From Thalassobius sp050633445 (lineage in GTDB: Bacteria; Pseudomonadota; Alphaproteobacteria; Rhodobacterales; Rhodobacteraceae): a stretch of 64,000 nucleotides of DNA. Both the position numbers and the translations under genes were made by a program. How positions within the stretch are numbered: position 1 is the first letter of the stretch; each line of letters starts with the position of its first letter. The notes under the pieces are model-generated. The model had not been told where the DNA came from. It saw only the letters and a program-made list of their open reading frames with translations, and ran no database searches. Shown here in pieces: positions 32,656-40,733 of this stretch. The DNA is taken from assembly GCA_050633445.1 (NCBI GenBank), contig JBOEGN010000033.1:124001-188000 (forward strand). The letters run 5' to 3'.

Positions 32656-34053
32656 ATGACACAGACCGAATTCGGGGTTCTTAAAGGGCGACAGCGCGGC
32701 AACTGGATCAAGCTGCGCACAATCATCCTGTTACGGTGGGTCGCTATCGCTGGGCAAATCAGTGCTTTGATCGTCGCCGGTCAGTTGCTGAAGCTGAATA
32801 TTGAATACGGTCTGTGCATCCTGGTCGTCAGCGTTTCTGTCGTCGGCAACCTGGTTGCGATGTTCATTTTCCCCGAAAGCAAACGCCTGACCGAAGTCGA
32901 GAACTTGCTGATGGTCTTGTTCGACCTGTTGCAGCTGACGGTTTTGCTGGCGTTGACCGGAGGGCTGCACAATCCCTTCTCGATCTTGATCCTGGGGCCG
33001 GTGACGGTGTCTGCCTCGGCCTTGTCTTTGCGGTCCACTGTGTTCTTGGGGATCACCGCCATTCTGGCTGTCTCGCTTTTGTCTGAATTCCACCTGCCAC
33101 TGCGGACAGAGCAAGGCTTTATCTATCGCGTCCCCGAGATATTTCTGTTTGGGAACTGGGTCGCCATCGTGATCGCTGTGATCTTTCTGGGGATTTATTC
33201 GCGCCGGGTGACGGTGGAAATGCACTCGATGTCCGACGCATTGCAAGCGACCTATATGGCGCTTTCGCGGGAACAGAAACTGACGGATATCGGCGGGATC
33301 GTTGCCGCTGCCGCGCACGAGTTGGGCACTCCGCTGGCTACGATCAAACTCGCCAGCGCCGAGCTGGCAGACGAGCTGGATAACCGCCCCGAACTACAAG
33401 AAGACGCCCTGCTGATCAAAGACCAAGCCGACCGTTGTCGCGATATCATGCGGTCCATGGGGCAGGCTGGCAAAGACGATCTGCACATGCGCCAGGCCCC
33501 GCTCAGCGAGGTGATCCGCGAGGCCGCAGAACCCCATCTGGATCGCGGCAAAGACATCCATCAGGGCGACGCGTCCAGCGATCTGGACCTGATGCACCAA
33601 CCCAGCATCCTACGCCGCCCCGAAATCATTCACGGGTTGCGCAACCTGATCCAGAATGGCGTGGATTTTGCCCGCGAAAACGTCTGGATCGAAAGCGAAT
33701 GGTCCGAGGATACGGTGACAATCCGGATCATGGATGATGGCAAGGGTTACCCCTCGCATCTGATCGGACGGATCGGGGATCCCTTTATGCGCCGTCGTCG
33801 CGACACTTCTGATCGCGCGCAGCGCCCTGGCTATGAAGGCATGGGGCTGGGACTTTTCATCGCCAAAACCTTGCTGGAACGATCTGGTGCCGAGCTGAGC
33901 TTTGCCAATGGCAGTGATGCCAATGCCTATGTCAAACCCGGCGCTGCGAAAATCGGTGCTATCGTCGAGGTTGTCTGGCCGCGCGGCAAAATTGACGCAG
34001 TGCATGGCGAAAATGCCGTTGGAATAGGTCAAAATCAACCGCTAAGCATTTGA
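32656..34053 (+). CDS. regB: Redox sensor histidine kinase RegB/PrrB/ActS
   Basis: RegB is the membrane sensor kinase for RegA. The 465-residue protein has about six N-terminal membrane helices, including the quinone-sensing GGLHNPF motif at residues 102-108. The phosphoacceptor His221 lies in AAAHELGTPLATIKL, and the redox-active Cys261 lies in QADRCRDIM. The C-terminus holds the ATPase domain with N, G1 (MDDGKG) and G2 (GMGLGLFIAK) boxes. All residues known to matter for redox control are kept. It is divergent from senC-regA over about 88 bp. Confidence 0.96.
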   Translation: MTQTEFGVLKGRQRGNWIKLRTIILLRWVAIAGQISALIVAGQLLKLNIEYGLCILVVSVSVVGNLVAMFIFPESKRLTEVENLLMVLFDLLQLTVLLALTGGLHNPFSILILGPVTVSASALSLRSTVFLGITAILAVSLLSEFHLPLRTEQGFIYRVPEIFLFGNWVAIVIAVIFLGIYSRRVTVEMHSMSDALQATYMALSREQKLTDIGGIVAAAAHELGTPLATIKLASAELADELDNRPELQEDALLIKDQADRCRDIMRSMGQAGKDDLHMRQAPLSEVIREAAEPHLDRGKDIHQGDASSDLDLMHQPSILRRPEIIHGLRNLIQNGVDFARENVWIESEWSEDTVTIRIMDDGKGYPSHLIGRIGDPFMRRRRDTSDRAQRPGYEGMGLGLFIAKTLLERSGAELSFANGSDANAYVKPGAAKIGAIVEVVWPRGKIDAVHGENAVGIGQNQPLSI

Positions 34054-34065
34054 ATCCACGGGACG

Positions 34066-34080
34066 TTAACCATTTGTTAA
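34066..34080. promoter_or_regulatory. Perfect CtrA-type box upstream of divL
   Basis: The sequence TTAACCATTTGTTAA is TTAA-N7-TTAA, the full CtrA consensus. With flanking G and C it reads as a dyad, GTTAAC-N5-GTTAAC. It lies 44 bp before the divL start, in the 71-bp gap after regB. CtrA control is inferred from the motif and from reports of CtrA-dependent divL in related bacteria. Confidence 0.7.
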
Positions 34081-34124
34081 CGAAACTCCACTCAACCTGA
34101 AAGAGTATTCCTAAAGGGGTTGAG

Positions 34125-35639
34125 ATGCTCAGCTTTTCAGCAATTTTATTCACGTCAGTCGTCTCTGCAACTGCCGCCATCGCAGCGGTCTATTACTTGC
34201 TGCGCAACCAACGCGCGGACGGAAACGGCCACACAATCCCAGACCACGATATCCGCTTTTTGTTTCAGGGTGTCGATATTGTGAATATCTCAGGCGGTGG
34301 GGAATGGCTGTTTGAAACCGGCCATGGGGTTGGCAACACCGATTGGGATCAGCTGCGCCATGTGCTTTTGACTCGGTTTCCCGGCTTTCCAACAACCCCC
34401 GAGGAAATGGACACCGATATTGTCAGCTTTCCCTCCAGCGTGCCGGATGACACAGCCGAATTGCTGCTGGAGCGCATCAACACAATGATTCGTATATCGG
34501 TTCTGCGGCCTGAGGGCGGCGTGATACAAGATGTTGACCTGCATCAGCGGCTTATCTCGGACAATCGTTTGGGGTTGTTCGAACAAGCCGTCGACAACAG
34601 TCCTTTCCCAATCTGGAGCACGGATCAAAACGGCCAAATGGTCTGGGCAAACCCCGCGTATTTGCAGCTGGCCGGAAATGTGGACACAGATTTAGAGACT
34701 GATCTGCCACAGCTTTTTGCGCTTCCTGAACGCTCGGCCACCACCAGCCCGCGGCAACGCGTTTCGGTTGCCTTGAAGGAATCCGATAGCAATATTTGGT
34801 TTGATGTGACCTCCACGGCCACACCGCCAGGGCAGATGCATTACGCCATTGACGTGAACCCCGTTGTACGCGCCGAAATTGCCCAAAGGAATTTCGTGCA
34901 AACCCTGACCAAAACCTTCGCTCAGCTGTCCATCGGCTTGGCGATTTTCGATCGCAAACGTCAGCTGGCCTTGTTCAATCCCGCACTCACGGACCTTATT
35001 CATCTGACTCCTGAATTTCTTAGCGCGCGACCGACGTTGTTTGGGTTTTTCGACCGGCTCAGGGATTCGCAAATCATGCCCGAACCCAAAGATTATGGCA
35101 GTTGGCGCGAGGAAATTTCCGAACTGATGGTGGCCGCCGCCGATGGCCGGTACCACGAAACTTGGAGCCTTCCGAACGGCCTGACCTATCGCGTTACCGG
35201 CCGGCCTCACCCTGACGGAGCCATTGCGTTTCTGTTCGAGGATATTAGTTCCGAGGTGTCCTCGACCCGCCGCTACCGTTCGCAATTGAATGATTTGCAT
35301 GCCCTGCTGGACGGAATGCCCCAAGCGGTTGCATTTTTCTCGGCGGATCAGACTCTGACCTTTGCGAACGAGGCCTATCGCGCGCTTTGGAACTGCGACC
35401 CCGATGTTGGCTTGATGATTGAAACCTTAGATCAAGCAATCAGTAACTGGGCCCGCGCCTGCATTCCGGGCACCGATTTTTCATCGCTGAAACAGGGCGA
35501 CGCCGCGCCCTTCAAAGTGACTTTAGCGGATGGCAGGCAGGTCGCCTGTTCCGTCATGCAGATGCCAGGCACCAAGTTTGCCGTGACCTTCGAACCGATT
35601 CGCGACTCTCGTCCGCACAGTCTGGCTCTGCCCGCGTGA
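34125..35639 (+). CDS. divL: DivL-type multi-PAS regulatory protein
   Basis: This 504-residue protein has one N-terminal membrane helix (about residues 5-26) and three PAS-like domains, around residues 145-190, 250-330 and 385-430. Each contains the typical pattern, for example GLFEQAVDNSPFPIWSTDQNGQMVW. No histidine-kinase phosphoacceptor or ATPase domain follows. This matches the short DivL of Rhodobacteraceae, a regulator of the CckA-ChpT-CtrA phosphorelay that governs motility and gene transfer agents, and differs from Caulobacter DivL, which has a kinase-like C-terminus. Position next to regB also agrees with Rhodobacter capsulatus. A perfect CtrA box precedes it. The assignment rests on architecture and context, since PAS domains alone are not specific. 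Confidence 0.8.
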   Translation: MLSFSAILFTSVVSATAAIAAVYYLLRNQRADGNGHTIPDHDIRFLFQGVDIVNISGGGEWLFETGHGVGNTDWDQLRHVLLTRFPGFPTTPEEMDTDIVSFPSSVPDDTAELLLERINTMIRISVLRPEGGVIQDVDLHQRLISDNRLGLFEQAVDNSPFPIWSTDQNGQMVWANPAYLQLAGNVDTDLETDLPQLFALPERSATTSPRQRVSVALKESDSNIWFDVTSTATPPGQMHYAIDVNPVVRAEIAQRNFVQTLTKTFAQLSIGLAIFDRKRQLALFNPALTDLIHLTPEFLSARPTLFGFFDRLRDSQIMPEPKDYGSWREEISELMVAAADGRYHETWSLPNGLTYRVTGRPHPDGAIAFLFEDISSEVSSTRRYRSQLNDLHALLDGMPQAVAFFSADQTLTFANEAYRALWNCDPDVGLMIETLDQAISNWARACIPGTDFSSLKQGDAAPFKVTLADGRQVACSVMQMPGTKFAVTFEPIRDSRPHSLALPA

Positions 35640-35679
35640 AGCCGCTTGCGGGTGGCGCGTGGTCAGGTAATCTCGCGCC

Positions 35680-36138
35680 ATGTCGGTCGAAACACAGTTC
35701 CATTCCCCATCAGACACCACCGCGTTTGCCATAGCTCTTGGCGCGCGATTGCTGCCCGGTGACGTCATTCTGTTAGAGGGCGGAATAGGCGCTGGAAAAA
35801 CCCATTTCGCCCGCAGTTTGATCCAATCGTTACTGACCGAGCCCGAGGACGTGCCCTCGCCGACCTTCACGCTGGTACAGGTCTATGACACCCCGATTTC
35901 CGAGATTTGGCACGCGGACCTGTACCGCCTGACCGATCCGAATGAAGCAATCGAGCTGGGGCTGGAAGAAGCATTTGAAACTGCGATTTGCCTTGTGGAA
36001 TGGCCGGACCGCTTGTCGGATCTGTCGCCGGAAAATGCCCTGCTGTTAAGCTTTGCGACCAGGGATGATGACACCCGCGATATGACCGCCCTGTGGCACG
36101 ATACGAAATGGGCCGCGCGCCTGAAAGGACTGCTATGA
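35680..36138 (+). CDS. tsaE: tRNA threonylcarbamoyladenosine biosynthesis ATPase TsaE
   Basis: TsaE is the small P-loop ATPase that drives the TsaB-TsaD complex in t6A modification of tRNA. The 152-residue protein has Walker A GGIGAGKTHFARSL, the DVPSPTFTLVQVY segment with the conserved threonine, and a Walker B-like HADLYRL and CLVEWPDR. It follows divL by 40 bp. Its TGA overlaps the ATG of the kinase gene that follows (ATGA). Confidence 0.95.
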   Translation: MSVETQFHSPSDTTAFAIALGARLLPGDVILLEGGIGAGKTHFARSLIQSLLTEPEDVPSPTFTLVQVYDTPISEIWHADLYRLTDPNEAIELGLEEAFETAICLVEWPDRLSDLSPENALLLSFATRDDDTRDMTALWHDTKWAARLKGLL

Positions 36139-37142
36139 CTGACCGGGCCGCGCTTGCCAAAACCTTTCTCGCTGGTACGGATTGGGCGGGAACAGAGCCT
36201 ATTTCATTGGCCGGAGATGCCTCGAACCGACGCTATGATCGGTTGACCCGTGATGGGAAAACGGTTGTGCTTATGGACGCACCGCCGGACAAGGGCGAGG
36301 ATGTTCGCCCCTTTGTTCGCATCGCTGATTTTCTAACGGAGTGCGGGCTTAGCGCGCCGCGGATTTTGGCGCAGGATTCCCGGAATGGGTTCCTTTTGCT
36401 TGAAGATCTGGGCGACGACCTGTTCGCACGCGTTGCCCTGGCACGGCCAGAGCTTGAGTCGGATCTATACACCGCAGCCACGGATGCATTGGTACATCTG
36501 CACCAGTTCGCTCCGCCGAAGTTAGAGCCGTATTCCCCCGAATTCATGACTGAAATGGCTGCCCTGGCTTGGGGTTGGTATCAGCGCGGGATCAACGGAA
36601 ACGACGATGCGAGCGCGTTTTCACAGGCTTTCCTGCCCTTGTTACACACCCACGCAGCGGCGCAGACCGTCCTGATCCAACGCGACTATCATGCTGAAAA
36701 CTTACTGTGGCTACCGGATCGGAATGATGTCGCGCGCGTGGGGTTGTTGGATTTTCAGGACGCGCGTACGGGGCATCCTGCCTATGATCTGGTTTCCTTG
36801 CTAAAGGACGCGCGCCGGGACGTCTCACCAGAGCTGGAGCGGCAAATGATTGCGCACTACGTCTCGAAAACAGGCTCTGATCCTGCGGAATTCGAGTCTG
36901 CGTATCAAATCTTAGGCGTCCAGCGAAACCTGCGCATTTTGGGTGTATTTGCCCGGCTGTCCCTGCATTTCAACAAGCCTTCGTATGTCGATTTGATCCC
37001 GCGTGTCTGGGATCATCTGCAAAACGGGTTGGACTCTCCGGCGTTGGCGTCCGTTGCACCGCTGGTTCGAAAACTACCAGAACCCACCTCCGAAAACCTG
37101 CAAAAGCTAAAGGATCAAGCCGGATGCGTCCCACGTCTGTAA
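36135..37142 (+). CDS. amgK: Cell-wall amino-sugar kinase AmgK (APH fold)
   Basis: AmgK phosphorylates N-acetylmuramate and N-acetylglucosamine at the anomeric position for peptidoglycan recycling, feeding MurU and bypassing de novo UDP-MurNAc synthesis. The 335-residue protein has the aminoglycoside-phosphotransferase fold: Gly loop AGDASNRRYDRL, catalytic RDYHAENLLW, and metal-binding LLDFQDARTGHPAYDL. The start ATG overlaps the tsaE stop, and the end overlaps murU by 19 bp. Pairing with the nucleotidyltransferase gene makes this function much more likely than a resistance kinase. Confidence 0.9.
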   Translation: MTDRAALAKTFLAGTDWAGTEPISLAGDASNRRYDRLTRDGKTVVLMDAPPDKGEDVRPFVRIADFLTECGLSAPRILAQDSRNGFLLLEDLGDDLFARVALARPELESDLYTAATDALVHLHQFAPPKLEPYSPEFMTEMAALAWGWYQRGINGNDDASAFSQAFLPLLHTHAAAQTVLIQRDYHAENLLWLPDRNDVARVGLLDFQDARTGHPAYDLVSLLKDARRDVSPELERQMIAHYVSKTGSDPAEFESAYQILGVQRNLRILGVFARLSLHFNKPSYVDLIPRVWDHLQNGLDSPALASVAPLVRKLPEPTSENLQKLKDQAGCVPRL

Positions 37143-37807
37143 TGGTCTTTGCCGCCGGGTTTGGTACGCGGATGGGGGCGTTGACCCGCTCGCAGCCTAA
37201 ACCGATGATCTCTGTCGCTGGCATGCCGCTGATCGACCACGCGTTGCAGCTGGTCGACGGGCAGGACCTTGATCCCGTTGTGGTGAATTTGCACTATCTA
37301 CCCGATCAAATTCGCCTTCACCTCGCTGAGCGAAACGTTCTGTTTTCGGACGAGTCCCAAGAGATTCTGGAAACTGGCGGCGGGCTGAAGGCCGCTTTGC
37401 CCCTACTCGGCTCTGGCCCCGTGCTGACGATGAACACCGATGCGGTTTGGGCCGGACCCAACCCCGTGCCGCTGCTGCTTGACGCCTGGGACCCGACCCG
37501 AATGGATGCCCTGCTGATGTGTGTGCCGCGCGAAAATGCTGTGGGGCATTTGGGGCAAGGCGATTTCGTCCTGAACCAAGGTTATCTGACGCGCGGACCT
37601 GGCGCGGTCTACACTGGCATTCAGATCATCAAGACGGATCTGCTGGCACAGATCCCGAACAAGGCGTTCTCGTTGAACCTTTTGTGGAACCGGATGTTGG
37701 CAGATGGCCGCGCCTTTGGGCTGAGCTATCCCGGTAAATGGTGTGATGTGGGTCACCCCGAAGGAATCCTTTTGGCCGAGGAAATGCTGAGGGACGCTGA
37801 TGTTTGA
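37124..37807 (+). CDS. murU: N-acetylmuramate-1-phosphate uridylyltransferase MurU
   Basis: MurU makes UDP-MurNAc from MurNAc-1-phosphate and UTP, the step after AmgK in cell-wall recycling. The 227-residue protein shows the sugar nucleotidyltransferase signature VFAAGFGTRMGALTRSQPKPM and the metal/uridine-binding TMNTDAVW and CDVGHPEGILLAE. It overlaps amgK upstream and addB downstream (8 bp). Confidence 0.9.
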   Translation: MRPTSVMVFAAGFGTRMGALTRSQPKPMISVAGMPLIDHALQLVDGQDLDPVVVNLHYLPDQIRLHLAERNVLFSDESQEILETGGGLKAALPLLGSGPVLTMNTDAVWAGPNPVPLLLDAWDPTRMDALLMCVPRENAVGHLGQGDFVLNQGYLTRGPGAVYTGIQIIKTDLLAQIPNKAFSLNLLWNRMLADGRAFGLSYPGKWCDVGHPEGILLAEEMLRDADV

Positions 37808-40733
37808 TCCGTCCGACAAGCCCCGTGTTTTTGGCGTTCCATTGGGGGTGGATTTTCCCGCAGCCATGGTCCGTGGGTTGGAGATGCGCCAACAGGATCA
37901 AACGCCTGAACAGGTCGCCCGGACGCAGCTGATCTTGAACACTCAGCGGATGAAACGCAGGGTTCGTGACCTGTTCGACGCGGGGCCGGCGCGGCTGTTG
38001 CCCCGGCTACAGCTGGTCACCGATCTGGCGCTTGGCGCCGGGCTGACAGACATCCCGACAGCGGTCCCGCCCCTGCGGCGACGGCTGGAAATTTCGCAAT
38101 TGGTCTCGATCCTGCTGGAACGCGAGCCTGACCTCGCGCCCCGATCCTCGTTGTATGACCTTGCTGACAGTCTGGCCGCCCTTCTGGACGAAATGCATGG
38201 CGAGGGCGTCAGCCCCGACGTGATCCGCACCCTCGATGTGTCCGACGAAAGCGGTCACTGGGGGCGGTCGCTGCAATTTCTGGGCATCGTCCAACACTAT
38301 TTCGATCAGGCGCACGAAAGCCCGGATAAAGAAACCCGCCAAAGGATGGTGGTGCAGGGCTTGTCCGAGATTTGGGCACAGGCACCGCCCCAACATCCGG
38401 TTCTGATTGCAGGCTCGACCGGCTCGCGCGGGACCACGATGATGCTGATGAAGGCCATCGCAAAACTGCCCCAAGGGGCGATCATTTTGCCCGGCTTTGA
38501 TTTCGACATGCCCACAGAAGCATGGGAAGATTTGGCCGATCCGCTGACCTCGGAGGATCATCCGCAATACCGGTTTCACAAGCTGTTGGCCGAACTTGGC
38601 ATGACCCCTGCCGATGTCGTGCAATGGGATGATAGCCAGCCAAATTGCCCCGCGCGCTCGGCGCTTGTTTCGCTGGCGTTGCGGCCGGCCCCGGTCACTG
38701 ATCGGTGGTTGAGCGAAGGGCCGAAATTGATTGATCTGCCTGGTGCGATGGCGGATGTGACCTTGGTTCAGGCTCCCTCGGTCCGGGACGAGGCGCTGGC
38801 CATTGCGATGCGTCTGCGCCAGGCCGTTGACGAAGGTATCACGGCTGCTCTGATCACGCCCGACAGGATGCTGACCCGACAGGTTTCCGCGGCCCTGGGG
38901 CGTTGGGGTGTTCTGCCCGATGACAGTGCCGGAACACCGCTGCAGCTGACCCCTCCGGGGCGGTTTCTGAGACATGTTTCGGCTCTGTTCCACCAGAAAT
39001 TGACATCTGAGGCATTGCTGACCCTGCTCTCTCATCCGCTGACCCATTCGGGCGGACAACGTGGGATGCACTTGCTGCTCACCCGCGAGCTGGAGCTGTT
39101 CATTCGCAGGCAAGGCGCGCCCTATCCCGATGCGGATTTATTGGTCCGGTTCGGTGCGAAATCCTCTTTGAATGGTGCGGTTGAATGGGCCGAATGGGTC
39201 GCCCAAACGTTTCTGGATCAAACCAAGCAAACGATGGCGCTTGAGGATTGGATCGCGTGTCATCTGTCCCTGGCCGAGCGTATCGCGGATGGTGCAACGC
39301 CCGCGCAAACTTCGGAGTTGTGGAAAGAAGACGCTGGCCGATCCGCCCGCGCAACGGTTGACGAATTCCAGCGCGAAGCCGCCTTTGGCGGCGAAATGTC
39401 TGCCCATGACTATGCCGATATGTTCGGCGCGATCCTGTCTCGGGCTGAGGTGCGTAACCCGAACACACCGCACCCCAATATCCTGATTTGGGGTACGCTT
39501 GAGGCGCGCGTTCAGGGGGCCGACCTGCTGATCCTCGCCGGGTTGAACGAGGGCAGCTGGCCCGAAGCGCCCTCCCCTGATCCCTGGTTGAACCGTCGGA
39601 TGCGCTTGAATGCAGGCCTGTTGCTGCCCGAACGGCGCATTGGGCTGTCGGCGCATGATTTCCAGCAGGCAATCGCCGCGCCACAAGTGTGGCTGACCCG
39701 CTCGATCCGGTCGGATGATGCGGAAACGGTGAAATCCCGCTGGCTGAACCGGATCACAAATCTGCTGAGCGGCCTGCCCGATCAAGAGGGGCCGCAAGCC
39801 TTAAGTGACGCAACAAAACGTGGACAAAACTGGCTGGCTATGGCGCGAAAACTCGAGGAGCCTGGCAAGACGCCGGCGGCTCCGCGCCCATCCCCTGCTC
39901 CGCCTGCCGAGGCGCGCCCGCGACAGTTGTCCGTCACAGAAATTGCGCGTCTGATCCGCGACCCTTACGCTGTTTATGCGCGCCGCGTTCTGGGGTTGCG
40001 GCCGCTGGATCCGCTGATGAAGGTACCCGATGCACTGTTGCGCGGAACCGTGGTGCACGAAGTGTTCGAGAATTTCATTCGCGACATTGATGGTGACCTG
40101 ACCGCCCAGCGCCTGAACCAGATCGCAGCAGATACGCTGGCAGAGAATGTTCCCTGGCCCGAGATTCGCAGTCTTTGGGCCGCACGCGTGCACCGTGTCG
40201 CCGATTGGTTTACCGCCCGTGAACGGGTGCGCCGCAAAACCATGCGGCCCGCCCAGCTTGAAGTGACTGGCAGTGCCTCGATCCCGCATCTTGGGTTCAC
40301 TCTGACAGCCAAGGCTGATCGAATTGATTTGGACGAATACGGGCAGGCCTATTTGTTCGACTACAAGACTTCGACGCCTCCGTCTAACGCGCAGCAAAAA
40401 GCGTTCGACAAACAGCTGCTGCTTGAGGCTGCGATGCTGGAAATGGGCGGGTTTGAAAACATGGGGGCTCTGAGTGTCGCCAAGGCAACCTATATCGGCC
40501 TCAGCGCCACGCCAAAAGAACAAGACGCGCCATTGACAGAAGAGCCCGTCGCCGTTGTTTGGGCGCGGTTCGAGCAGCTGATTTCAGCCTATTTAGAGCC
40601 TGAAACAGGCTACACCGCCCGTCGTGCAATGTTCCAGGATCGCGACATTTCCGACTATGACCCTCTGTCTCGGTTCGGCGAGTGGGACCTGACCGTAGAG
40701 CCCGAAAAGGAGCGCGTAACCCATGCGGAATGA
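37800..40733 (+). CDS. addB: Double-strand break repair protein AddB
   Basis: AddB is the second subunit of the AddAB helicase-nuclease that processes DNA ends for RecA-dependent repair. The 977-residue protein is of the alphaproteobacterial type, with an inactivated helicase-like N-terminal part and a C-terminal RecB-family nuclease domain. In that domain LSVTEIARLIRDPYAVYARRVLGL, the histidine in GTVVHEVFENF and the catalytic YLFDYKT are visible. The ATG lies inside the end of murU, and the stop overlaps addA by 11 bp, so these genes are translated in tandem. Confidence 0.94.
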   Translation: MFDPSDKPRVFGVPLGVDFPAAMVRGLEMRQQDQTPEQVARTQLILNTQRMKRRVRDLFDAGPARLLPRLQLVTDLALGAGLTDIPTAVPPLRRRLEISQLVSILLEREPDLAPRSSLYDLADSLAALLDEMHGEGVSPDVIRTLDVSDESGHWGRSLQFLGIVQHYFDQAHESPDKETRQRMVVQGLSEIWAQAPPQHPVLIAGSTGSRGTTMMLMKAIAKLPQGAIILPGFDFDMPTEAWEDLADPLTSEDHPQYRFHKLLAELGMTPADVVQWDDSQPNCPARSALVSLALRPAPVTDRWLSEGPKLIDLPGAMADVTLVQAPSVRDEALAIAMRLRQAVDEGITAALITPDRMLTRQVSAALGRWGVLPDDSAGTPLQLTPPGRFLRHVSALFHQKLTSEALLTLLSHPLTHSGGQRGMHLLLTRELELFIRRQGAPYPDADLLVRFGAKSSLNGAVEWAEWVAQTFLDQTKQTMALEDWIACHLSLAERIADGATPAQTSELWKEDAGRSARATVDEFQREAAFGGEMSAHDYADMFGAILSRAEVRNPNTPHPNILIWGTLEARVQGADLLILAGLNEGSWPEAPSPDPWLNRRMRLNAGLLLPERRIGLSAHDFQQAIAAPQVWLTRSIRSDDAETVKSRWLNRITNLLSGLPDQEGPQALSDATKRGQNWLAMARKLEEPGKTPAAPRPSPAPPAEARPRQLSVTEIARLIRDPYAVYARRVLGLRPLDPLMKVPDALLRGTVVHEVFENFIRDIDGDLTAQRLNQIAADTLAENVPWPEIRSLWAARVHRVADWFTARERVRRKTMRPAQLEVTGSASIPHLGFTLTAKADRIDLDEYGQAYLFDYKTSTPPSNAQQKAFDKQLLLEAAMLEMGGFENMGALSVAKATYIGLSATPKEQDAPLTEEPVAVVWARFEQLISAYLEPETGYTARRAMFQDRDISDYDPLSRFGEWDLTVEPEKERVTHAE

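Noticed and set aside
36135..37142. Aminoglycoside resistance phosphotransferase
   Set aside because: The APH fold is shared, but overlap with a MurU-type nucleotidyltransferase and the sequence pattern point to the cell-wall sugar kinase AmgK.
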